From assembly GCA_022494885.1 (NCBI GenBank), contig JAGVSM010001151.1:54526-118525 (forward strand): a DNA stretch of 64,000 nt, read 5' to 3'. The notes below the pieces were generated by a model. The model had not been told where the DNA came from. It saw only the letters and a program-made list of their open reading frames with translations, and did no database searches. This document shows positions 47,640-60,200 of the stretch, piece by piece. The position numbers and the translations under genes were made by a program. This DNA comes from Micrasema longulum. Taxonomy: Eukaryota > Arthropoda > Insecta > Trichoptera > Brachycentridae. The stretch's first letter is position 1, and every line of letters starts with the position of its first letter.

Positions 47640-48005
47640 AAATAAAAATTTTGGTCAGTGTTTTTGACAAAAATGTGGCAGCACTAAACATTCAACTTGT
47701 GTTCCATCCAACTAAACCTAACCTAACCTAACCTAAAATGTATTCAATAAACGTGAGGCAGTGTAAAAAGGCCCGACATACAGCTTTGAATGCAAACTGG
47801 CGCAGACAGTTAGTCTTTTTTACTCCACTACGCGATTTGCACGACAATATTCACGCGACAATGCTCATTTTTCGGCACATAATTTCAAACAGTCGTTCTA
47901 TAAAGCATTATTTCTATTTAATTATACATACGTACCTCAGTCTGTACAACTGTGTTCCAGAATACATTTTTTTTCAGTCAAAAGTTAATCTCTCAAAACC
48001 TGGGA
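47640..48005 (+). promoter_or_regulatory. ERMP1 5' flank and probable 5'UTR
   Basis: Region directly upstream of the ERMP1 start. It holds the CCTAA tract and is less AT-rich than its surroundings. I see no convincing TATA box. A run of T followed by CAG at 47971-47977 looks like a splice acceptor, so transcription may start further upstream. Confidence 0.4.
47717..47736 (+). repeat. (CCTAA)4 telomere-type tract
   Basis: Four perfect CCTAA units, the complement of the TTAGG insect telomere repeat, about 270 bases upstream of the ERMP1 start codon. It may be an interstitial telomeric insertion or a promoter-proximal motif; no function can be read from sequence. Confidence 0.85.
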
Positions 48006-48293
48006 ATGCATTTGTCAAAAGAAGGCGTTCGTCGAGAAGAAACTGAAAGAAATGTTTACCCTTTCGTTTTGGAAGAGCCATGTGATCACAGGGAAGATGA
48101 CGAGTCTTCCTACGAAGAACAGAAATTACAATTCAGTAGGAATGGGTTCAAATCACAGTTCAGTGAAACAAGCCTTAGTACTCCCAGGGCCATAAAATGG
48201 AGTTTGATTGCTCTGCTGATAAGTTCATTCTGTTTTATTATTGTAAATCATGCGGACCAACGCTTACCAAAATCTGTCTCTGCAACAAAAGAG
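48006..48293 (+). CDS. ERMP1: ERMP1 exon 1 (residues 1-96)
   Basis: Encodes the cytosolic N-terminus, rich in acidic and basic residues, then a hydrophobic anchor ([16 protein letters not shown], residues 65-80). It ends on a codon boundary at ACA AAA GAG followed by GTAAAT. The open frame extends upstream to 47952 without a Met, and a pyrimidine tract plus CAG ends at 47977, so the mRNA exon may begin at 47978. Confidence 0.8.
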
Positions 48294-51200
48294 GTAAATA
48301 CTTATTCATATCGCGTTTTAACGTACTCAAACCCGCTTCCACTCCCACAAAGTCTACTGTATACCATTGAGTCTTTCTACTTTTTTATAATACTTTTCTG
48401 TGTATCGAGTTGTGGTCCCATGGCTAGTGTATCGGACTCACAGCTAAGAGGTCCGTGGTTGGAATCCCACTCTACCTCAACTTGATTCCCATTTTCTAGT
48501 AGTGAGTTATTTACAACTCGTTGAAAATGACCCTCAAAATGAAATATTTGGGTAAATCATAAGAACGCAAATATTTCTTTAAAAAAAATAAAAATATATA
48601 TATGTTTACTTATCTACTCTGTTGTGTCAATCAATGTTTCCGCGTGCACAATAAAATTTTAGAGAAATGAACAGATTGCTTTTTTTTACCTTACATTTGT
48701 GTTATGATTATTTTTTTAAGTAGGACATAGTGGGGGGATTACTGGACACAGTCCGATGTATTCAAATATGATTCTACGCTCCTTCTGGACTATATTAATA
48801 CTATAATATTAATTCTATGATCTTACCATTAATAACGTTTGTCGATAATCCTTTTTTTACTACGTGTTTTAGTAATGTCTGAAATGTAATAGGTTTTTTC
48901 ATTTTTTATAATAAAATTGTAAAAAAACAAACATTTATAAAAAGCAAACAAACTCATTTTACCTTCCTTTCTTCCTCCCAATTTTGGTTTCTTTTCCTAG
49001 CAATTTTCTCCATTACGTCGAATACAGACTCTCAGCGTTAATTTGACGTTTGTTCAGTATGTTGTTTTTTTGGTAATAAAAGTTACTGCGCATGCGTTAT
49101 TATCAGTGTTGCATGTTTAAAAAAATGAACCATGGAATAAGTCGTGCATAGTTATACTCGATTGTAAATATTTTTACAAGTAACCTTTTTCTTATACAGT
49201 GTATAAATAGTTACACCGGGTAAAGTTATTCCTTGGTTTATACCTTTTTTGAACTTTGTATGAGGAAATCTAATAAGTAAGGCCATTAGGTGCCGAAAGT
49301 AGGTAAACAAAATATAAAAAGTTAAGAGTGATTTTTACAGAATCTAAATTCTCCATACTTGTTTCCAAGCCGGTGTAGTCTGATGATTAGAGAATTCACG
49401 AAATAATTATGTCTACCAGACGCTGCAACAAAGATAGACTTCAATCTTGTACATTTATTTGATGCTTGAATACTTAGCGGTCTAATTAAATCGTGGACAT
49501 CCAGTGTGGCATTTGCTATTTCATAAAAATTGATAATATCTATACATTTTTTTTATGTATACTTAATGGTTGCGAATTATCTGGGTATGCATTGGTCAAG
49601 TATTGTCACAACTTCTACATCCTTTGTACCCACAACCACTTTTTACTCCCCACGCCAGTATCCTTTGATCATCCGCCACATTGAGATCTCGTGTCGCACA
49701 TCGCGCGTTTATTTTGCTGAACGTGGGCTGCATAAAAAAAAATAATACGACCAACCACGAGTGTTAAGCGTGCCTACCCTTGTGTTGGTGCCGCTCGCAA
49801 GTAACCAGTCAGACAGAAGATAAGGTTAGTGGCCTCCATTCCTAACCCATCTCATTTTTTGGGGTTGTGATCGATTAACACTGCATACCGCATATCGAGG
49901 ATACTCACGTATTTCATTAAAATTGAATACAGTCTAATCCAATAAATAATATCGTAGAAGCCCCAGGGCTTCGCCCTTCGCTGTTTTTCACCCCGCATCC
50001 GCGAGGGAATTCGTTTTCCCATCACTAAATGAAATAAAATAAAATAATTTTAAAGCACAATATGTACATTTTTTTTTGGAGATACTAATTTTGGTGCAGT
50101 TAGAAAGTCCGTAATATGTATTTATTGCATACTGCATAATAGTGTACGCGGCTTACTTACTTTAAATCTGAAATTATACCGTGCAATATGACATGTATTT
50201 TTTTGTATTTTAGAGATCTGCAATATTCTGTGCCGATAGATCTGCCGAGTCGCTTCATCGCCTCACAAAATTAGGGCCAAGAGTAGTAGGTTCAGAGGAA
50301 AATGAATTGATCGCCCCAAATATTATAATAGAAGAACTGCAACTGGCCCGCAACGATGCTCACACATCACAATCCCTGTTATTTGAGGTATCTGAATTTT
50401 TGTAGTTTTGTTTTTTCTACAAAATACTACACCACAATCATTCCTACTTAATCTATTATTTTACACGTCTTTGAACATCTTTTTCTGCGTCCAGGCGGAT
50501 GAAGCTTACAGTTCTGCGTGTGAAATAGACCCAAAACCCTGGACTAGTGTTTTTCACTCGATATCGTAATAAAAATCCTGAATAAGGAAACCAAGTGAAG
50601 ATATATGTGTAATGGTTGGCGTTTTCACCCACCATTCTCGAGGTCGTGGGTTTCGATTGCTTTTAGGGTAGACTTGAAATATTGATTTTAAAGGTCGTTT
50701 AAACTGCGATTTTTTTGGACAAAGCGTAGGACTAATAACATTACCTTCATGTAAAAGATGATAAAGATACGCCGCATTTGATTTAACAACGCCCTACGCA
50801 CCACCGGGTGCGAGTTTGATGTTGATTATTATTTGTATTATTTTTAATGATGAAAAATTTACATTTCAGGTACAAAAAGGTTCCGGCGCTTATACGTTAG
50901 ATTTTAAACTGCCTTTCACGAATGTTTATGAAAACATTCAGAATGTTGTAGCCATATTGGTGGGATCAAACTCAAATCATAGTATCCTACTTAACTGTCA
51001 CTATGATTCTGTCCCAACGAGCCCAGGTATTTATACAGATATTTTTACTACACACACATAAATTCCCTTTATTTTACCAACAATATTTTAAGATTGACTA
51101 AATCTAACATTAAAAAAAAATAAAAAAGTGAAAGAAAACAGTTTGTAGGGGTAAATAATTCCATCTCAAACAGCATTAATATATCTTCGGGTGTACCACA

Positions 51201-54200
51201 GGGTGCTCACTTTGTTCCTTTGCTGTTCAATCTATTTATCAATAATCTAAAAAATATTTTTCTTCATCATTTTAGCTGTTTGCTGACGACACTAAGAATC
51301 TCAAACAGATTGACACTCTTCCGATTGTTATTACAATACGATTTACTATCTTTTAGCACCGGTGCTCATCCAATAATCTACATCTCAACTTAAGTAAGTG
51401 CAAGGTTATGGGATTTTTTCTTCTGGAAAATCCAATCATATATGACTACTCACTGAACGATGAAATATTATCATCTGTGTCTAGTATACGTGATTTAGGT
51501 ATTATACTTGACACTTAACTTTATTTACAATTCATATTAAACATGTTATTAACACTTAAAACTCCTTGGATTTATTAACAGAAGCACAACTGACTTAAAG
51601 TATTGAATCAGTTCAACGTCGATTTTTAAGAAAGATAGACTGGAGGTTGGGCTTATCCAGAGACCAATATACGTATAATGAGTTAGAAACTAAATTATTA
51701 TGAAAATAAAACTTTGTTATTAGTGTTACACAATTTTTGTGATATAAAATTTGACGGGTAATATAAAACTATGGTAGTAAACACAGAATATTGTTCACAA
51801 TGTCATAGAATTTAAACAAAAATAAACAACGAAAAAAGATTTAAAAATCTCCCGAAACTGTAGTAGTGTTCTTGCAAAAGAATAAAAATTGTGTAACACT
51901 AATAAAAAAGTTTTTTTTCATAATAAATTATAAAGAAGTGTTACGAAGTGAATGCAGATTCAATTAACAGTAGGAACTAGCTTAAATAAATCTGCTCTTC
52001 AAGACCGTTGAAATAAATTCGACCTTCTAGTCCTATTTAAAATTCTTAACTCACTCTTTGATGCGCGTGAACTAATGAGCTCAATAAAATTTAATATCTC
52101 AACTACAACCTTAGACAAAACTTACTCTTTCATACCGATACCCATGGAACTAACTGTGGTTTTCATTCCCCTATGCCCAGAATTCTTAGGTCTGCCAACA
52201 AACATACCAATCTTGATTTCTTCGATAGCAAGTTGTCTTCTTTCAAACGATCACTGAATCAAATTAAATTACAAACACCTCTCTCTCGCTTCCCCTCCCA
52301 CCAAGTCAACTATATACCATTGTGAGTTTCTACTTTCCTTTATAATAATTTTCTATAAATAAATATGTGCTTAAAAATGCCCATTGGGCGTATATATAAA
52401 TAAATAAAATAAAAATCTTGATTTGTACTTTATTATCTTCACTTCAAGGTAGGGTGTCTTGCAGGGAACTTGTTTGCACAGGACAGGTACAGTCTATACA
52501 ACTCGGCCAATCGAACTTAACTAACAAGTATTTTTCTATTTTAGGGGCATTTGATGATGCCATATCTTGCGCTGTAATGTTGGAGTTAGTTAGAACTCTC
52601 TCCCAATCTTCAGTTCGACTTAAACATAATGTTGTCTTCTTGTTTAATGGAGCTGAGGAATCAGCACTTCAGGTTTGAAAGAATGCTTTTTCTATATTTC
52701 AGTCTTCGCTGGCGTGCTTCGTCTTTCAAAAACGGAAATAAATTTTATACGGTTTGGTCAAGTCAACCTAATGTTTTTAATTTTTAATTCTATGACATTT
52801 GTAGTGCTCAATACTGTGCTAAAAATTTATGTGTGTGGTAATTTATATGCGCACACTTTAAATTGTATGATTTCACATCGTAAGTGAGTTAAAAATGTGT
52901 TTATCTGTAAATATTTTTGGTTTGTATATTTTTAAAAACATTTTAGAAATTATATGTCATACAGTTCGTATTGTCGTGATACTAAAAAGATTAATAATTA
53001 ATGTTCTAAGCAGTAGGTATAAGAAAATTACTTAAAATTAATTGTTTGATTTCAAATTTTTGAACATCGTTTTGCTACAATGGTGGCAATACTCATTATT
53101 GGAAAATTTTCAGGGTTCTCACTTGTTCCTTCAGCACCGTTGGGCTTCTGCAGTGCGAGTATTCCTCAACTTGGAAGGAGCGGGTCAGGGAGGGAGGGCC
53201 ATACTGTTCCAAGCTAGTCCAGAGAATCCTTGGATAATCAATGTTTGTATTTAAATTGACAAAGGAATAAGGAAACTGATACATCAGTGTATGCAAAAAG
53301 GGTAGAGATAATTGACCATGGGCAATCATAATCAAGTGGAAACCATTGGTAAACAAAATAAGTGTTTGAAAGCCAAAGAAAAGATGGGCCGATGACATTG
53401 CCTCGATAGCCGCTATAACATGGATGATGAAAGCGGGCGATAGGAAGGAATGGAGACGTTTGGAAGAGGCCTTTATCCAGCAGTACAGTGGAGTGGAGAT
53501 GAAAATAATGTGTACAAGATCATAGACACCCCTATTATCTTGTACACATTATTTTCATATTTTTACAAAATCATTCGAGCCATTTAGAGATAGGTTGACC
53601 GTAGATTGGAATGAAAAACCAAATTTGGCAAGTTATAAGAAAGCATTTCTTGGGAGTGAGGTGGAATGGTAGATCTTCCAGGGATGACCCTGCAAATTTA
53701 TGTTCTGGTTGAATTACGAGTAATACACCTCTTGCAAAGCCTATTTTAGTGACCATTTAGGATCTTAGATATTATGCTTTTATATTTTCTTCTCTTTATT
53801 TTTTTGATTATAGAATATTAGTTTACCGTGCATGATCTCCTGGTTCGATTTATTGAGATACAAGATACAATCCGTCCGAAGATTATCCCGATTTAATATT
53901 AGTTAATTATACTTATTTAGAATAATTATTAAATGATACGTGATGATGAATTCTTAGAGGAGTTATTTTTTCCACCGAATTTACAGGGTAAGAATGATTT
54001 TTAATCAATAATTTTGGAGATTAAACATCACGTATTCGTTTGGAGGCTGTCAGCATGGAAGAAAGGTTCTTTGTTTTATAGAATTTTTACAGATTTTTGA
54101 CGCCTTTTGTTGGCCAGTCTTGCATTTCGTGCGATGTTCGGGCACATGACTGCCCTTCGAGCTGATAGCGATATAGCCAGGCTTCATGTTACTATTATCA

Positions 54201-57200
54201 AATTCTCAGCAAAGTCAGATAAAAAATTCAATTAACCATTTTTTCACTGACGCTTGTATATTTCATAACTTGAACATGAATTTTAACCGAACCTTTTTGG
54301 TATATTTTCTAGTATTACGCTCGGCATGTTCCTCACCCACATGGCCTTATAATAGCAGAAGAACTATTCCAAAGTGGTATTCTTCCTTCTGACACTGATT
54401 TTCGGGTTTTCAGAGACTTCCAGAAAATTCCTGGTATGAATTAAACAATCAAAATATTTATATTTATAGTTTTTTTTGTTTCACACTATGCATCCCATTT
54501 TTCGACTGCAGGTCAGAACATATGAAGCGCTGAGAGCCAGAGGAACTTAAGCGACATATTTTTTTTTTCGTAAAATAGCTTTGAAAAAATTCATTACTCT
54601 TTTCAAAATATAAAATGACAATAAATTTAGTTTCAAGTTTTATTATGGGCACGATAGTAAGTGGGCCTGAAAACCTAGTATTTTTTTCCATCAAACTACA
54701 TGCCAGGATTAAATTGATGTCAAATGTCGCATAAGCTTCTATGGCTCTTAGTGCCTCATACACATAATTATAATATACCAGAAGGCACGTAAAATCAAGT
54801 TTGCATACATGGTATCATGTCCGAAAGTCTGCAAAATGCAACCCCCTTCCCTGTCCGACATCCCATCTGCGCGCATGCGTGAAGTGGGCGCGTAATGTTG
54901 CCAGACCGCAAACAATATATTATCATCCCACAAATATAATATAATTTTGTGTTATGTTATATTTTACCGCAAAAAAAGTTTTACTGGCTGGACTTTAAAA
55001 AAAACAGATACTTTTATAATGCAAACTTTAAAAAACATTGAACAATCACGTAGTTATTAAATAAATTAAAACCAACAATGTTTGAGTATGTCCAAATGCT
55101 TGCAAACTGGCTGGATTTCCTCCCTAGGGAGTTATTCTTATTTAAATTCATTTTAACAGAAAGAGAAAACATTTTTGAGAAGGGAATAAGGAAGTCTAGG
55201 CATTTACAGGGCTTATGACCTTTTATTGGCTGGTTTAAGTGGCCACTTTACACACTGTGTAACATTCACTATTCAGCCCATGTTCTGTAAATGCCTAGAC
55301 TTCCATATTCCCTTCTCAAAAATATTTTCCCTCGCTGTTGAAATGAATTTAAATATAAATTGATACCTTTTAATATTGTGCTAAGGATTATTAAAAGAAA
55401 GCCGGGTAAAAAATTCTACTGCCCTGGCAATACTAACAAAATGTCCGCCTTGTTTTATTTAACAATCTGACAGACAGTAAAATAATCGAATACTTAAATA
55501 ATATTATTTGTGAATTGGCTACTTATAGACATGCAATGCGATCCCACCCTTTTCACTTTTAATTCCGCCAGTATTTTAACATTTACAAACGACACAACAC
55601 GGTATAATTGAATTTAAATCAGCAGTTGCGTACTAAGCGTTGTCTACAGGGTAACTAATGACCAAAAAATAAAACACTGATTTATAAGTAGTTAAATAGG
55701 CTTTAGTTTGATGCACTTACGCTGTTTCTGGACTAATATAAAGAAACGGTTTTTTGGCATGTTCCTTTATTTAATTCAGAAAAAAGACTACATATTGAAA
55801 AACTTAACGATTCTGACAATATTTGACCTGATATATAAATAATTTTACATTGGAATTGTTTAATCAAATTATCATTCTTGATACAAATAGAGCACAATGT
55901 TTGGTTCTATATATTTTTTGTCTTGATGTTTAAGGTTTGGATTTCGCCTTTTATCAAAATGGTTACTTGTATCACACCAAATATGATCAAGAGAAGTTTG
56001 TTCAACCAGGAAGTATTCAGTTCTTGGGAGATAACATTCTTGCATTACTTAGGGTGCTTGGAAACGCCAAAGAATTAGAAAATCCTAAGGTATTTCTCTC
56101 ATTTTTTTGTAGAATCTAAATATTTTAATGATTATAAAACAATATATTTATTCATTATAATTCACATCAAAACGATACATGTACTTATTGACAACATGTT
56201 TTGATCATCTCTCTGTGAAGAGAGTTCAGCCTGTGTAAGAGTAAAGGGGGATTCACATCTTGGTTTGCGATCTCAAAAGGCGTGAAAAAGGGATGTGTAA
56301 TGTCACCATGGTTGTTTAATCTATACATGGACAACTGTATGAAAGAGATAGAATAAATGGGTATTCGAGCAAAAATTGATAAGTTTTCAGTAAGCTGCTT
56401 GTTGTATGCTGATGATGCAGTTCTGTTAGCAAGCAGCAACGAGGATTTGCAAAAATTAGCCTGTAGAATGAATAGTGTATGCCTGAAGAGCGAATTGGCG
56501 ATGAACGAAAGTAAGTCAAAAGTGATGATATTTAAAAGGGGAAGTGAGGTTACTGACTGCACAATAAATGTAAACAACGAATGTCACGAACAAGTAGAAG
56601 AGTTTGTGTACCTGAGAAGCATAATTTCAAGAGATGGAAGAGTAGAAAAAGATCTTAAAGGAGAGTGAATGCGGGCAGCAAAATGAACGGCGCATTAAGC
56701 ACAGTAATTGCTAATAAAAATATGTCAATCGAAGCTAACCTGGCAGTACAAAACGGAGTTTTAGTCCCAACACTTATGTATAGAAGTGAAACATGGAACT
56801 GGAAGAGGAAGGATGAAAACCGAGTGAACGAGGTTGAAATGCGATCTTCGACGAAAATTTGTGATAAATCAATGTATGACAGGGTAACGAATGATGAAAT
56901 CAGGCGAGAGTGTAAATCTGAGTCAAGTTTCATTGATAAGATTAAGAAAGGGTCTCTGAGATGGTTTGGTTATGTAGAACTAATGGACGACGAAAGAATG
57001 GTAAAACAAGTCAATATGGCAAAAATGCACCGTAACGTGAGACGAGGACGACCAAGAAAGACGTGGCATGATCAGATAAACCAAAATCATAAGTCTGATC
57101 ATGTCAAAAGCAGACAGAACCGAAGGGCATGTATGACAAGATGTATGAATGCAGAAGAAGCTAGGAATGAATAAATCAAATACAACAAGAACATTATTCA

Positions 57201-60200
57201 AAAAACGCAAAGAACATCAATACAAAAAGAGCAAACATTGAATTACATGAAACAAACAACTCAAATAATTGAAAAGTCATCAGAGTTTCTGACTCTAATC
57301 TCTCCCCCCAAACAAAATCTAGTCCTGGACCACTCTCTTGAAATAGATTTTGTCCTCGAGATCTTAACGTAAGCTAAGAAGAGCGTACTCTTCCAAAATA
57401 TTTAACACTCAGTGCGATGAAAGCAATGCCTTATAGTAAAAGTCGTGCGGGTTTTAAGTATTACATGATTCATATTCTAGGAAAAATTAAATTGAAAATT
57501 TTGCTAAAAATACTCCTCATTGTTCGACTATAAGTGTATCAATGCTTCTTTTATGTAAAAATGTCTGACATTCAGCGCCCTTATATACTGGAACAACTGT
57601 TCTGATGGTGGAATAAGATCCTTGCACAACCCCACCATATTATATATACTCAAAATCATGTTATTTCAGGGTGAGCCTGGGAAAATGGTCTATTTTGACT
57701 ATCTTGGATGGTTCATGGTTCGCTATTCTGCATCAACTGGCATTGGCATCAACATTATTGTCTGCCTCTTGCATACCATCAGTTTAATTATATTTATTGG
57801 ACGCCTTAAGCAATGTAAGTTGTAAAATCTTTTGAAATAAAATGCTTACCTAAAAATCAATGGAATATTGCTACATTGTTATAATTGTTTTAGCAGTAAC
57901 AGTATTAGTAGATTATTATTTTCATAGGATTCAATGAATCACTTATAAACGTTAATAAAATTACAACTTTATATTAAAATTCAATAATTAGTAAATGAAA
58001 CCTAACACACAAATTAATTTACATCAACACAATTTAAATCGCAAACTAAAATAATTTATTGTGTATGCAAACAATTGGTAGAATTCCATATTTAATTTGG
58101 TAATGTATCTAAAATAAGTTTATTGGATTATAATTCTACTTTATTTTTTATAAAATATACAAAGGGTATATTGTGACGCGTTTCGTCTTGTTAGGACATT
58201 TTCAAACAAACTAACTTAAATATTTACAAAATTTCCTTACATACTAAACATAATTGCTATTTTATGTTTGTGGATTTCTATACAAGCCAAAATAAGTGGA
58301 GTAATTAAAATTCAATTAGGGTATACTGAGTATATTAAAGGAAAATTTTGGTTAAATTGGGGAAAAACCTTCCATTATTAAAAGATATTTGTAAATTTTA
58401 TAAAAAATAAAGTAGAATTGTAATCCAATAAACTTGTTTTATTTTGGATACATTGCCAAATTAAACTAAAATCAATAAACCAAGCTATCTTGTCCTGCAA
58501 ATAATCTTTGAATCAATAGTAGCTCTTTCCAAGCAGCCTTTGCTTGACAAATTCTTTTTTTTTTTTTGGTAAAGCCTGAATTTTAAAAGGTACTTAGTTG
58601 CAGAATCGTAAGGAGTTTGAGGCAAAAGAATTATTATTTTTTTGCAGTCTATTAGTGGGCACAACTAGCATATCTTAATTTCTCGTTTTGAACCTATGGA
58701 AATCTCTGTAGTTCTCTCTAATGTACATTAATTAATTTATTTATGTCAGTTATTTCTTTCTTTTTTTTCAATCCATGTTCATTATTTAGCTTTTAAAGTT
58801 ATCTGTAAGTTCTGACATTGCACGGATTGTATTCAAAGCCATGTATTTATTTTAAATGAATAGTTGAGTTGCCACATTATTATTTTTTCAAAGACCTAGT
58901 AAATTTGAATAGTGAAAAGGATTCAGAAAATATTCAAAAAACAAATTTAAAGATGCAGACGAAAAGTTAAAATGAAATGACACACTTTAAAAATAGTTAC
59001 ATCCTACGTTCAATTAACTTTATTTTTATTTTAATTTTCAGGGAAACGTCTTCCAGGTGGATGGGGCCCACTCATTATACTAAGAAGACCTCTCCAAGGA
59101 ATCTCATATTTCACAAATAATTTATTAAAACCCATTTCTCGAATCTTGCAGCCATTCAAAAAGATATTAGAGCCAATAGAAAGAAAATGGGATACTTTTA
59201 TGTCGGGAATCCCTCATATATTAGTAAAAGACAATCAATATAATTTTGTTTTAAAGCAAGGTAATTTTCAAATAAGTTAGCCTCAAAACTTGTAAATTTT
59301 ATATAAGCACCATTCAATCGCTTTAATTGGCTTATTTGTCTTAAGTATGTCCAAATTATGAAGGTAAGAATTCTCACAGAGGGTTTTTCAAATCAAGATA
59401 TTGCAGATATCTTCCTTCTTCTTATTAGGCTAAGTGTTGTAATATATTTTTCGTTACTTCCTTTCATATCGTCTCTTCTCGTCTATCGTCCTGCTGATGA
59501 GCCTGTGGTGGGCAAACACCAACAGGCGTGAGGTTGGCAGGTCCGAACTCTGCTTCGGCCCGCAACAAGTAGTCTACTGCAACTTCAGCCCGAACGAGGC
59601 TACTAAACACCGTAAATCGAAAGTACTCGACACATTTCATCTTGACAGTTGCCAGTGCTCGCTATTGTAAATTCCTTCTCTACGAAATAATAGGATGTAA
59701 CTCGTGTGTAACTACTTAATAAATAACTTCAATTGTAATCCATCTTACTCATTTAATCTCAAATTAACCCACGCGCACGCATCCTATAAATGCAGCGGAC
59801 CAACTTAAATTATACTTAAAGACATGGGGGTTTTTAGGAGAAAGCTCATATCATCGACGGTTGTTACAAAACTAAAATTATAAATAGAAAACCACAGTTT
59901 TTGGTGGAATAATGTTAATCAATAACAATCAGACTTCTTGAAGTCAGTAAAAAGTTTCGAGAGGTCTTGAAACCATGTCGCTCACTACCATAAGTATTCA
60001 CAAAATTAAGTGCATTTAGCGGTCTATGGAAAGACAAATGTTGGGCGTGTTAAGAGACCAAATAAGGAATGAGGAGACAAGACGCCGTACAAAGGTGACC
60101 AATATCGCAGAAAGAGTAGGAATACTAAAATAGAAGTGGGTGGTTCATGTGGCGAGACAAGAAGTTGATAGGTGTACCCTCAGAATATTATATTGGAGAC

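Noticed and set aside
48294..48485. Extension of ERMP1 exon 1 to a stop at 48485
   Set aside because: It reads past a good GTAAAT donor into a SINE; the spliced frame continues perfectly in exon 2.
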